Of a stretch of DNA of 33,054 bases, positions 8,262 to 16,552 are shown in pieces (positions within the stretch are counted from its first letter, which is position 1; each line of letters opens with the position of its first letter). A program made the position numbers and the translations under genes. The DNA is taken from assembly GCA_005788065.1 (NCBI GenBank), contig SXZD01000252.1, positions 1 through 33,054 of the forward strand, read 5' to 3'. The stretch comes from Burkholderiales bacterium. Lineage in GTDB: Bacteria > Pseudomonadota > Gammaproteobacteria > Burkholderiales > Burkholderiaceae_B. A model generated the notes under the pieces. That model was not told the origin of the DNA, did not search any database, and saw only the letters and a list, made by a program, of their open reading frames with translations.

Positions 8262-10129
8262 TTTCTTTTGATCCAATCGGGTCCGGGCAACTCGGCGCCC
8301 ATGTCTTCGCCCACTTCCTGTGCGATCAGCGCATTGAGTTTCGCATTCAGTGCCATGACGGTTTTGACGCTGTCGTTTGTCGTAGCGTCGTTTCCTGCAA
8401 TTCCGGTTTTCGCGTTGTCGGCAGTCAGCCCCCATGCCAGATTGTTCATCTCCAGCGGGTCATTCTGCGTATCGTAGAGTTCCAATTGATTGTTCTGCAG
8501 CAATTGCTCCAGCGTCACGGGAACATGATGACCGGTTGCCGGAAAGTAGCGCGCAAACTTGTAACGTCCATCATGCAGACCGCGGAACAAGGCAGGACGC
8601 GTGAGGCGGGGCAATGGGCGTATACCTTTGAGCAAATTGCGCGCTGGCATCCACTTGTCACTGACGATGCCCTTCCTCACCATCTGTTCGATAAAATCGC
8701 TGTCCAGATAATGCGTGGTGTCGTAGTTAAACAGAATGCCCCGCTTGTCGCGCTGAGTTAACTCATGCGGCTTGGCAACAGCCTGGGCCACGCTGACACC
8801 ATTGAGTTGCGGATAAGCCTGAGCAACGCGCGAAGGGTCTGCCCCGGCCCACTCCAGCAATGTCGGGATCAAATCCACTGCGCTGCCCAATGCGCGGGTC
8901 GTCTGACCGCCCTTCGCATCGGGGTGCACGACCATCATCGGCACACGCGTGTTTTCGTCATACATGAAGGGACCTTTTTGACGCAGTCCATGTGCACCGG
9001 CCATCTCGCCGTGATCGGATGTGAACACCACCACCGTGTTTCCCGCTTGGCCACTTTCTTTCAGGGCATTCAAAATGCTTATTACATTTTGATCAGCATC
9101 GCGTATGCAATTGTAATAATACGATTGATAGGCCTGCCAACTGCTTTGTTCATCGGGTACCCGCCCGTATGCCATGTCGCAGAATTCCCGGTAATTGTCA
9201 TGCGCCCACGGCTTGCTGGACAAATCGTCACTGCGGTTGGCGGGCAGATCAAAATCCCAATGCTTCCGGTAAAGCGCAACATCCGGCGCACCGGCCAATG
9301 GCGCCAGATAGTCCGGGTGCGCACGCGAGGCAATCTGCGCCGCACCGGTTGCGTAGTACATCACATCATGCGGGTTGACCAGGTTGACGCACAGGCACCA
9401 AGGCTGAGCCGTTGCGACAGAAGATGATTCTGAGGATGAGCCTCTCGCGCGCGCCCGTATCCACTCTGCCGACTGCGAAGCGATCTGCGCATCCACCCGA
9501 AAACCGGTCCATGTTGAGCCGTGCGGATCACCATCAAAATTGAAATCAGAGAAGCCCCAGGGTTCCAGCGCATGCTGCGAATTGGGATACTGCCCATAGG
9601 TCAGTTCATGCCGTGCATGCAGATGGCTCAAATGCCATTTGCCCTTGTAGGCTGTGTAATAGCCATTGGCGCGGAAATAATGACCGAGTGTGGCCATGTC
9701 GATCGGGGGCTCACGATCCGGGTAGGCACCTAAGTTTGAAATTATGCGCGTGCGCTGCGTATATTGCCCGAAATACAGATTGGACCGCGAAGGCGAACAC
9801 GGCGTGGTGTTCACATGCCAGCGCTCAAACACGGTGCCATGCGCAGCCAACCATTCATGCCCGGGCAGCGGCAAACCGCGGGGCAAGGCAGCGCGCTCCT
9901 GGTCGGTGACGATCAGCAGCACGTTGGGGGCACGCGATCCTTGCGGCAGCACGCGGGGCAGATTGCGCTGCACGCTTTTCAGGTTTTGAAGACCACCTGC
10001 ATCCACTGCAGCAGCAGATCCGGAGGAACCCTGCAGACGTCCCAGACCGTAGCTGGCGGCCAGTGCACCACTGAGCGCACCGGCCTGAAGCAGGCGTCTT
10101 CGCAGCGACGCTCGCTCGCTGTCGCTCAC
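8258..10129 (-). CDS. Type I (formylglycine-dependent) sulfatase, Tat-exported
   Basis: A 623-residue sulfatase-fold protein. The N-terminus has a Tat-like signal (LRRRLLQAGALSGALAAS, residues 9-26). The domain begins APNVLLIVTDQE (metal-binding Asp76). The sulfatase signature CSPSR at 111-115 carries the cysteine converted to formylglycine. YKGKWHL at 161-167 gives the conserved lysines and histidine, NPHD lies at 252-255, and FTSDHGE at 369-375 supplies further metal and sulfate ligands. It should hydrolyse a sulfate ester in the periplasm; the substrate is unknown. No formylglycine-generating enzyme is in the window. The start is GTG at 10129, directly abutting the TAA stop of the 59-residue upstream frame (10130-10132), and the gene ends in an ATGA overlap with the DUF1214 gene. 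Confidence 0.9.
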   Translation of the reverse strand: MSDSERASLRRRLLQAGALSGALAASYGLGRLQGSSGSAAAVDAGGLQNLKSVQRNLPRVLPQGSRAPNVLLIVTDQERAALPRGLPLPGHEWLAAHGTVFERWHVNTTPCSPSRSNLYFGQYTQRTRIISNLGAYPDREPPIDMATLGHYFRANGYYTAYKGKWHLSHLHARHELTYGQYPNSQHALEPWGFSDFNFDGDPHGSTWTGFRVDAQIASQSAEWIRARARGSSSESSSVATAQPWCLCVNLVNPHDVMYYATGAAQIASRAHPDYLAPLAGAPDVALYRKHWDFDLPANRSDDLSSKPWAHDNYREFCDMAYGRVPDEQSSWQAYQSYYYNCIRDADQNVISILNALKESGQAGNTVVVFTSDHGEMAGAHGLRQKGPFMYDENTRVPMMVVHPDAKGGQTTRALGSAVDLIPTLLEWAGADPSRVAQAYPQLNGVSVAQAVAKPHELTQRDKRGILFNYDTTHYLDSDFIEQMVRKGIVSDKWMPARNLLKGIRPLPRLTRPALFRGLHDGRYKFARYFPATGHHVPVTLEQLLQNNQLELYDTQNDPLEMNNLAWGLTADNAKTGIAGNDATTNDSVKTVMALNAKLNALIAQEVGEDMGAELPGPDWIKRK

Positions 10130-10309
10130 TTACTGTCCTGCCCTTCTGAGTGCGTCCGTACTGAATTCTGCGCCCGAGGGCGTCAGATCTTGCCCCAGAG
10201 GCGCGACTTCAGCTTCGGACAGACCGGCCCGCGCAGGCAGCGTGAAAAGCACTATGGCAGAAAGCGCCAGACAGGAACGGCGCAGCGTACGGATACTCGG
10301 GATGGTCAT
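10130..10309 (-). CDS. Small exported protein resembling the N-terminus of DUF1329 proteins (stub)
   Basis: A 59-residue frame read directly from the sequence. It has a signal peptide (basic MTIPSIRTLRRS, then hydrophobic CLALSAIVLFTLPARA) and a mature part beginning GLSEAEVAPLGQDLTPSGAE. That start closely resembles the mature N-terminus of DUF1329 outer-membrane-associated proteins, which typically read like VSxEEAARLGKDLTPxGAEKAG and continue for another 400 residues. Here the frame stops 19 residues later, so it is either the remnant of a truncated DUF1329 gene or a small protein in its own right. Its TAA is immediately followed by the GTG start of the sulfatase, so it would act as first gene of the operon and drive coupled translation. 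Confidence 0.55.
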   Translation of the reverse strand: MTIPSIRTLRRSCLALSAIVLFTLPARAGLSEAEVAPLGQDLTPSGAEFSTDALRRAGQ

Positions 10310-10456
10310 GGTGCATGTCTCCCTGACGCATGAGTGGCTGAATCATGTCGCAGGCTTTTTATACTGCCAAGCCTTTTTTAAGACGTTCGTTTTAGCATGG
10401 AACGAGAAGGATTCACAAGATATCGGCGGCAGATCAGAAGCCGCTGCTGCACTGCA
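10310..10456 (-). promoter_or_regulatory. Leader/promoter region of the sulfatase operon
   Basis: This 147-bp gap follows the kinase gene that ends at 10457 and precedes the sulfatase operon. On the minus strand it contains TATAAA (10363-10358) as a possible -10 element, without a convincing -35. The element sits in the loop of a 6-bp inverted repeat AGGCTT/AAGCCT (10352-10357 and 10369-10374), which could act as operator or hairpin. Confidence 0.3.
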
Positions 10457-11875
10457 TCACGCCGCAGCGCGACGAAGCTCAAACGACACGGAAGCAATGC
10501 AGCCCTGCCCCGCCAGACTCAGGATGTCGGCCTCACCACCGGTCGCGTCGGCCCAGCGCTTCAACGCCCGCAAACCGCCCAGCCCCGCGGCGTTAGGATC
10601 TTCAACGTCCTGCGGGTCCGTTTTGACGGCAGACCTGCCGTCAGTTCTCAGGCCAGGGGAAGTGCCGCCCTGCGGGGTTTGTGCGTCGACCCTTTCCCGA
10701 AAAAACGCGCGCATGCGCCGCATCACAGGCTCTGAAATACCCGCACCGGTATCCGAAACAACAAGACGCCATGCGAGGCTGTCTGAATGGGGCGCATTGC
10801 GGTTGGTGCACTCCAGCCGCACCAGAATGCTCCCCTGAATCGTGTATCGGACCGCATTATCGAGCACGGCATTGATGGCATCCAGATACAGTTGGGTAGG
10901 CCCTACGCAAGCCGGCGCGAACTCTGCATCAATATCCTGCACAAGCGAAAGCCCCTTGGCCTGTGCTGCCCGCGCCCAGTGGTCGCAGCGGATCTGCAGT
11001 ATCTGCACCGGCGCACACAACTCCAGGTCAAGCCCGCCAGCCGACAGCTTGCGCGCAGACCCCAGCGCCGTTTCTAGAAACTGCATCACGCGTGTCGACA
11101 TGCGGCTGATACTGCCCGCATCGGTTGCAGCAGGCCTGTCCTCTGCCTGCATTGACTCGATGGCCTGCACCATGCCATGCAAGGGAACTTCAATATCGGT
11201 CGACAGCGATTTCAAAAACCGCTCCTTGCTGCTCTGCGCATGCTCGATAACGGCAAGCGTTTGCTTCAGGGCCTCACGACGCTGCCGTAAGGCCTGCTCA
11301 AGCTGTGCCGACTGTCTGTCCATGAAAATGGAAAAGCCCAGCGCAAGCAGGTACATGATCGTCAGACAGAGCAGATTGACCTCGGTGTTGACGAAGCGAT
11401 CGCCCACCGGCCCGCTGATGAAACCACCCAGTTCCGCCAGTGCAGCCGCAGCGAGCAGGACACTTGCAAAGACCATCACGGCAAGTCCCGCACGCAGACC
11501 AAACACCGTCAAGGTCAATAGCAGTGCGAATGCGGTGAATGGAGAACTGGCCGACCGCGTTCCCAATTCAAGACCGAACAGGCTGAAGGCGATGATGCCG
11601 AGTACCAGCACAATGACGATCGCGGCGATGAAAGTATTTCGGCCGGATCGGATGAAAGGGATGCAAGCCAGCGAGATGAACGCAATCAGCCCGCCTTGCA
11701 GGACCTGCTTCTGTGCCAGCAGGTCGCCATTCAGAGCGGGGACCGCACGCAAAGCCACCAGCAGGAGACCCAGTAGCACACCACAGGCTGCAAACGACAT
11801 GAAGGCCGAGCGTGCTGAGGTGCACTCGATGTGCTCGATCAAGTCGGTGACCGGCATGCGTTCATCGACGCTCAT
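10457..11875 (-). CDS. Membrane histidine kinase homologue lacking the phospho-acceptor histidine
   Basis: A 472-residue protein laid out like its upstream partner: hydrophobic helices at about 24-45, 58-76, 80-103, 110-128, 130-148 and 165-184, a coiled segment, a HisKA-like region and a HATPase domain. The H-box reads LSTDIEVPLHG where active kinases have LSHEIRTPL, so threonine (Thr226) replaces the catalytic histidine and the conserved Arg-Thr is Glu-Val. The ATP-binding side looks largely kept: VLDNAVRYT (Asn340), VSDTGAGI (375-379); the G2 region is weaker (GLGGLRAL) and preceded by an extra Gly/Asp-rich insertion at about 398-430. It is probably a pseudokinase that modulates the coupled kinase. 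Its ATG overlaps the TGA of the upstream kinase by one base (TGATG). Confidence 0.85.
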   Translation of the reverse strand: MSVDERMPVTDLIEHIECTSARSAFMSFAACGVLLGLLLVALRAVPALNGDLLAQKQVLQGGLIAFISLACIPFIRSGRNTFIAAIVIVLVLGIIAFSLFGLELGTRSASSPFTAFALLLTLTVFGLRAGLAVMVFASVLLAAAALAELGGFISGPVGDRFVNTEVNLLCLTIMYLLALGFSIFMDRQSAQLEQALRQRREALKQTLAVIEHAQSSKERFLKSLSTDIEVPLHGMVQAIESMQAEDRPAATDAGSISRMSTRVMQFLETALGSARKLSAGGLDLELCAPVQILQIRCDHWARAAQAKGLSLVQDIDAEFAPACVGPTQLYLDAINAVLDNAVRYTIQGSILVRLECTNRNAPHSDSLAWRLVVSDTGAGISEPVMRRMRAFFRERVDAQTPQGGTSPGLRTDGRSAVKTDPQDVEDPNAAGLGGLRALKRWADATGGEADILSLAGQGCIASVSFELRRAAA

Positions 11876-13242
11876 CAGACGCCTCCTGACGGATTGGGCT
11901 GGCTCGCCCGTTGCAGCGGCAACACCAACCAGAAGCGGCTGCCCTGCCCGGGTTCACTGCTGACCTGCAGACTGCCACCCATCAGCCCGCTGAGTTCCTG
12001 CGCCAGCGCAAGGCCGATGCCGGTGCCCGCCGTCTGATTGGCTGCATCGGTGGCACTCTGGGTGAAAGGCTGAAAAATGCGGTTCAAAATGTCGGCATCA
12101 ATACCTGGACCGGTATCGCTGACCGTGAAAGTCCAAACCACGCTGGCCTCATCCATGTCCAGGGGAAGCGCCGACAATGAAACGCTGTCACCTGTACGGG
12201 CAAATTTCACCGCATTGGACAGCAAAATGCTCAGCACCTGATGCAGGCGCTTCTCATCCACCAGCACATGGGCAGAAACTGCCGCATCTGCATGCAAGAA
12301 CCAGTGCAACGCTTTTTCCGCGGCAGACGCTTTGAACTGTGCAAACAAGGACGCTAGAAAAACACCAAGATCGCATGATTTCAAGTCAGTCACCATCAGC
12401 CCTCTGCGCGAGGACTTGAAGTCCAGCAGCGAATTGACGAATGCATCGAGTTCGCGCGCTGAACGTCTCAGCGACCTGAGATACACCTCCCGCTTGCTGG
12501 CGGGCACGCGATCATCCTTGAGCAACTGCAGACCGCTCTGTATGCCCACCATCGGCGTACGGATGGCATGAGAGAGCGATGCAAAAAACGCCTCAGACTC
12601 TTGCTGGGCTTGTTCGCGCTGGGCAATTGCATGCTCCAGCGCCTGCGCCTCTGCGATCAACTCGGACTGAACGGCCTGGTTGCGCCTGAAAAAAGATCGG
12701 CTGACAACAAATACCACCATCAGCAGAAGAATGACCGCGGCCAGACTGGTCAAGATCGACCCTTGCCGATCGGGCGTCGGAGCAAAGACCGGGTAGGCTT
12801 TTTCAATTGCATATGTGGAACCCAGCAGCAAAAAACCCAAGCCGGTTGCAAACCATCCCGCCCTGTGACCAAAAAACAGGGTTGCCGTGCAAATGATCGT
12901 GATATAGAGAACAAAACCGCTGGATTTCAGTCCGTAACCAACTCCGAACACACCCACTGCGGTCACAGCAAGCAAGCCCAGAAAAATCAGAGTCATGGCC
13001 GCTTTCAGGTGCCCCCTGCGAGACAGGCCGATGATGGCAGCGCCGTTGATGACATTGCCAGCCAGTACCCAGGCGATGGTGCGGGCAGCCGCGCTTGGGT
13101 TGTTCATGACCAGAACGACTATCAATCCGAGCGACCCGAAGCAGACGAGTTGACCGCCAAATGTCAGTACGCGGGCAATATCGTCAATCTGTTTCCAGGT
13201 GCCGGCGCGGGAGCCGGTTTCATTCATGCCGTACAGGGGCAT
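11875..13242 (-). CDS. Membrane sensor histidine kinase (catalytic partner of the pseudokinase)
   Basis: A 455-residue kinase with about six hydrophobic helices in residues 27-182, a coiled-coil-like QSELIAEAQALEHAIAQRE linker, HisKA with LSHAIRTPMVG (phospho-acceptor His225), and HATPase with LLSNAVKFA (Asn343), VSDTGPGI (376-380) and GTGIGLALAQEL (406-417). All catalytic boxes are intact. No receiver or extracytoplasmic domain is present. The stop codon overlaps the start of the pseudokinase gene by one base, so the two proteins should be made together and could heterodimerise through their HisKA helices. The gene is divergent from the MRJP-type gene at 13440, with a 197-bp shared promoter region. 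Confidence 0.9.
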   Translation of the reverse strand: MPLYGMNETGSRAGTWKQIDDIARVLTFGGQLVCFGSLGLIVVLVMNNPSAAARTIAWVLAGNVINGAAIIGLSRRGHLKAAMTLIFLGLLAVTAVGVFGVGYGLKSSGFVLYITIICTATLFFGHRAGWFATGLGFLLLGSTYAIEKAYPVFAPTPDRQGSILTSLAAVILLLMVVFVVSRSFFRRNQAVQSELIAEAQALEHAIAQREQAQQESEAFFASLSHAIRTPMVGIQSGLQLLKDDRVPASKREVYLRSLRRSARELDAFVNSLLDFKSSRRGLMVTDLKSCDLGVFLASLFAQFKASAAEKALHWFLHADAAVSAHVLVDEKRLHQVLSILLSNAVKFARTGDSVSLSALPLDMDEASVVWTFTVSDTGPGIDADILNRIFQPFTQSATDAANQTAGTGIGLALAQELSGLMGGSLQVSSEPGQGSRFWLVLPLQRASQPNPSGGV

Positions 13243-13388
13243 CGGTTTGTCTCAGTTTTTTGGTATCTGAATAATTTTTTGTTTGTCATCCGAGTTTAAC
13301 CGATCTGGCCGACTCAAGAACCCTGAATGCGGGCAACAAAAAGTCCTTTTAAAACGAAATGCGACATAAGAGGTAACAACCGCGGATA

Positions 13389-13420
13389 CGGATACAATCG
13401 CGATGGATTCAATGTATCCG
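13389..13420. repeat. Inverted repeat CGGATACA / TGTATCCG in divergent promoter region
   Basis: Perfect 8-bp arms at 13389-13396 and 13413-13420 with a 16-bp spacer, plus an additional CGGATAC copy at 13383-13389. It lies 20-50 bp upstream of the MRJP-type start codon in the gap between the divergent kinase and beta-propeller genes. It may be an operator or a leader hairpin. Confidence 0.4.
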
Positions 13421-13439
13421 ACAACCTTCAGGCACTTTC

Positions 13440-14573
13440 ATGAAACGCACCCTCTGGACACTTTTTTTCCTGCTGCTTTTACTGACAGCTGCCGCCAGTT
13501 TTACCTATGACCGCTACGGTGGCGGGCAGCCGTATGCCGATCTGTCAACGCAGCCCGCGCTGCCGCCTGAGGCACTGGAAAAAGTGCTGGACTACCCGGA
13601 ACCGCTGGCCAACGTGGCTGTTGCAGCCGATGGTCGCGTATTTTTTACGGTACACCCGGAATCGCGTCCGACCGGTGCCAAACTGCTGGTCAAAGATCTC
13701 GACGGGCAGATACGCCCCTACCCGGATGAAGCTTCCCAGACGGTCTTGTTCGACGCTGTGATGGGTGTGGTCATCAATGCCGGCAATACGCTCTACACCA
13801 TCGACCATGGGCAGCATGCCAGCGGCAAGCCGCGAATACTCGGTTTTGATCTGGGAACCAACAAACCGGTGTTTGACTATGTATTCCCGGGCGAAGTCGC
13901 ACCGCTGGGTTCGATGCTGCAGGACCTGCAGGTGGACAGTCGCGGCGAGTTTGCGTATCTGGCAGATGTCGGCTTCCTGAACAAGCGTCCGGGACTGGTG
14001 GTGCTGGACATGAAAAAGCGGGAATCGTGGCGGGCCCTTGACCGGCATGAGTCGGTCACTCCGCAAAACTGGAAAATCCGTACACCGACAAAAGACATGG
14101 TTTTTTTCGGCGGTCTGGTAGTGCTCAAACCCGGCGTTGATGGCATTGCCATTTCGAAGGATGATGCAACCATCGTCTATGGCGCGATGTCGCACGATAC
14201 CCTGTATGCAGTCCCGACCGCTGCCCTGCGCGAGAAGCGGGGCGCCAACGCCGAATCAGCGGTCAAGGCGATCGGCAAGAAACCGTTGAACGACGGACTG
14301 TCGATGGATTGGGACGGTAATGTTTTTATCACCGATGTCGAGCATGGCAGCGTCATGAAAATGACACCCGACGGCACATTGAGTACCGTGGTGCGCGATG
14401 CAGCCCGCATCCGTTGGGCCGATGCGCTGTCGTTCGGGCCAGATGACTGGCTGTATGTTGCTGACTCGGCGATCCCGGACCAGATGCTGCGCACCAAGGC
14501 GCACATGGCCTCGCAGGCGCCCTACGCCATTTTCCGCTTCAAACCAGGAACACGCGGAGTACCGGGTCAATAA
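13440..14573 (+). CDS. Major royal jelly / yellow family beta-propeller protein, exported
   Basis: A 377-residue protein with an N-terminal hydrophobic signal or anchor (MKRTLWTLFFLLLLLTAAAS). The rest is a beta-propeller with MRJP/yellow features: LANVAVAADGRVFFTVHPE, PDEASQTVLFDAVMGVVINAGNTLYTIDHG, LQDLQVDSRGEFAYLADVG, GVDGIAISKDDATIVYGAMSHDTLY and ADALSFGPDDWLYVADSAI. Insect members include dopachrome-conversion enzymes and bacterial members are often named L-dopachrome tautomerase-related, but no bacterial activity is firmly known; SMP-30/gluconolactonase-type lactonase is the main alternative. It is followed after 74 bp by an MFS transporter on the same strand, which suggests a joint metabolite-handling role (inference). 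Confidence 0.75.
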   Translation: MKRTLWTLFFLLLLLTAAASFTYDRYGGGQPYADLSTQPALPPEALEKVLDYPEPLANVAVAADGRVFFTVHPESRPTGAKLLVKDLDGQIRPYPDEASQTVLFDAVMGVVINAGNTLYTIDHGQHASGKPRILGFDLGTNKPVFDYVFPGEVAPLGSMLQDLQVDSRGEFAYLADVGFLNKRPGLVVLDMKKRESWRALDRHESVTPQNWKIRTPTKDMVFFGGLVVLKPGVDGIAISKDDATIVYGAMSHDTLYAVPTAALREKRGANAESAVKAIGKKPLNDGLSMDWDGNVFITDVEHGSVMKMTPDGTLSTVVRDAARIRWADALSFGPDDWLYVADSAIPDQMLRTKAHMASQAPYAIFRFKPGTRGVPGQ

Positions 14574-14647
14574 GTGCGGGCTCCTGTTGCGCCGCTTGAA
14601 ATCCCCCGTGCTGTGTTCAAAGTGCACAACCTTATCGGAGACGCCAC

Positions 14648-15952
14648 ATGCTCGCCTATCTTAAACAGCCCGGGGTGGCGCCCATCGTCCTGTCGGCTGC
14701 CTGCATCATGATGGTGACCATGGGAATACGGCAATCCACCGGACTGCTGGTCAGCCCGATCAACACAGCCAGTGGACTGGGCATAGCCAGCATCAGTTTT
14801 GCGCTGGCCATCGGGCAATTCATGTGGGGTGCGGCGCAACCCATTGCCGGTGCCATTGCAGACCGCTATGGCCCGTCGCGCGTGTTGATGACCGCACTGC
14901 TGATGTTGGCGATCGGATGCGCGGCCACACCGCTGCTGTATGGCAGCACATGGGGGCTGACGCTAGCCATGGGATTTCTCATGGCAGTGGGTTCAGGCGG
15001 TGCCAGTTTTTCTGTTCTGATGGGGGCCGCAGCGCAAAAACTGCCTGAGCGGGTGCGCGGGCCGGCATCCGGTTTTGTCAATGCGGGGGGATCATTCGGG
15101 CAGTTTGTGTTCGCACCGGCTTTGCAAAAAATGATACAGACCGCGGGCTGGATGAATGGCCTGTTTGCACTGGCTTTGGTGTCGCTGGCTGCCTTGCCTT
15201 TGATCAGGACGCTGGTGGGCGACAAAGCGCGCGACAAGGGGGATGGCAAGACAGCGCACGAGGTGCAAAACAACGAGACCAACGCGGCTTCGGCAAACCC
15301 AAGCGGCGGCCACGGCGACAGCGGAAATGCCGCACTGCAGACCGCTCCCACGCAAGAAAGTCTTGGCACTGCAATCCGGGAAGCGTTCAGGGACCGCAGT
15401 TACTGGTTGCTGCATGCGGGGTTTTTCACATGCGGATTTCACATCGCTTTTTTGATCACGCACCTTCCCGGTGAGATAGACCTCTGCGGCTTACCGGCCG
15501 CCGTGGCGAGCACATCGATTGCCATCATCGGACTGTCCAATATCGCTGGCAGTCTGCTGGCGGGTGCCAGCCTGACCCGCTGGTTGGGCAAACATGTGCT
15601 GTTTGTGATGTACGGGTCGCGCGCAGTGATGATTGCTCTGTATCTGGCGCTGCCAAAGACCGAAATGACGTTTTATGTGTTTGCCATCGGCTTGGGTTTG
15701 ACATGGCTGGCAACGGTTCCGCCGACGGCGTCCATTGTGGGCAAACTGTTCGGCCCCCGCTATCTGGGCACGCTGTTTGGACTGACGGTGCTGTCGCATC
15801 AGATCGGCGGATTTCTGGGCGCATGGCTGGGTGGCCTTGCGATTGTGAAAACAGGCGATTATGCGTGGATGTGGTGGGCAGATATTGCGCTGGCTGCGAT
15901 GGCTGCAGGCGCTAATCTGCCGATACGGGAAGAAAAGGTCCTGCGCGTTTAA
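14648..15952 (+). CDS. MFS transporter (monocarboxylate-permease-like)
   Basis: A 434-residue membrane protein with two six-helix halves separated by a long hydrophilic loop (about residues 195-245). The loop between helices 2 and 3 has GAIADRYGPSRVLM, the MFS motif A. Other helices include GLLVSPINTASG, FLMAVGSGGASFSVLMGAA and GPASGFVNAGGSFGQFVFAP, patterns seen in oxalate/formate- or monocarboxylate-type antiporters. The start ATG at 14648 has GGAG 8-12 bases upstream. Substrate unknown; the preceding MRJP-type gene probably belongs to the same transcript. The 3' end overlaps the convergent Mpo1-like gene by four bases. Confidence 0.87.
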   Translation: MLAYLKQPGVAPIVLSAACIMMVTMGIRQSTGLLVSPINTASGLGIASISFALAIGQFMWGAAQPIAGAIADRYGPSRVLMTALLMLAIGCAATPLLYGSTWGLTLAMGFLMAVGSGGASFSVLMGAAAQKLPERVRGPASGFVNAGGSFGQFVFAPALQKMIQTAGWMNGLFALALVSLAALPLIRTLVGDKARDKGDGKTAHEVQNNETNAASANPSGGHGDSGNAALQTAPTQESLGTAIREAFRDRSYWLLHAGFFTCGFHIAFLITHLPGEIDLCGLPAAVASTSIAIIGLSNIAGSLLAGASLTRWLGKHVLFVMYGSRAVMIALYLALPKTEMTFYVFAIGLGLTWLATVPPTASIVGKLFGPRYLGTLFGLTVLSHQIGGFLGAWLGGLAIVKTGDYAWMWWADIALAAMAAGANLPIREEKVLRV

Positions 15953-16458
15953 CCCCTCAACACGGCAAAAGACCGCTGACTGACCATCTTCACCAGTTTT
16001 TCCTGCACAAACAGCGGGCCAATCAGCAGAAAAACCAGATCGTCGCCAAAGGACGGCTTGGCCTTTTCAATGTGGTGAGCCACAAACTGGAATATCCAAG
16101 CCGCAACCCAGATCACACCGCACACCACAGCCAATGAGGCGCCCGACGACTCGACAGCGGCAATGGCTGCCAGACTGGCGACAGACCACAGGCCGCCGTC
16201 AATGAAACTCTTGAGCCCCAGACGCGCATAAAAAGCAAGTATCGGCACAAATGCCAGCAAACCCAGATTCAGTGACAGGCCGGTGAGTTCAGAAAACCGG
16301 TCAGCCAATTGCGGCATGACAGAATCCAGTTTCACCGCCCACAACAGGCCCGCGGACGCAAAGAAAATCAGTGGAACGCACACCAGATGAATGATCTGGT
16401 TGCTGATGTTGCGGTGGCTGCGGGCATATTCGACGATGAATTGTTCACGGCTTCTCAT
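15949..16458 (-). CDS. Mpo1-like (DUF962) membrane protein
   Basis: A 169-residue protein. The N-terminus FIVEYARSHRNISNQIIH, continuing into VCVPLIFF, carries the conserved Tyr, His, Asn and His of the DUF962/Mpo1 family. Hydrophobic helices follow at about 28-42, 62-78, 88-125, and a conserved WIFQFVAHHIEKAKPSF segment with further histidines is near residue 130. Yeast Mpo1 is an Fe2+-dependent dioxygenase acting on 2-hydroxy fatty acids; the histidines needed for metal binding appear present, so a lipid alpha-oxidation role is plausible but untested for bacterial members. AGGAG lies upstream of the ATG. The 3' end overlaps the MFS gene by four bases. Confidence 0.83.
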   Translation of the reverse strand: MRSREQFIVEYARSHRNISNQIIHLVCVPLIFFASAGLLWAVKLDSVMPQLADRFSELTGLSLNLGLLAFVPILAFYARLGLKSFIDGGLWSVASLAAIAAVESSGASLAVVCGVIWVAAWIFQFVAHHIEKAKPSFGDDLVFLLIGPLFVQEKLVKMVSQRSFAVLRG

Positions 16459-16552
16459 GGGGGTCTCCTGTGCGAATCGGATTAAACGCGGGTAGAAACA
16501 AGTGCTGCCTGTTCCTTGTTGCGCACAGTGTATGCCGGGAGGCTGGCTTGAC

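Noticed and set aside
8262..8435. Upstream extension of the DUF1214 frame
   Set aside because: The extension is Arg-rich antisense-like sequence inside the sulfatase gene; the ATG at 8261 gives the ATGA overlap and an N-terminal membrane helix.
10352..10380. Plus-strand terminator (6-bp stem followed by a T run)
   Set aside because: The stem is short and no plus-strand gene ends upstream; it is more likely part of the minus-strand operon promoter.
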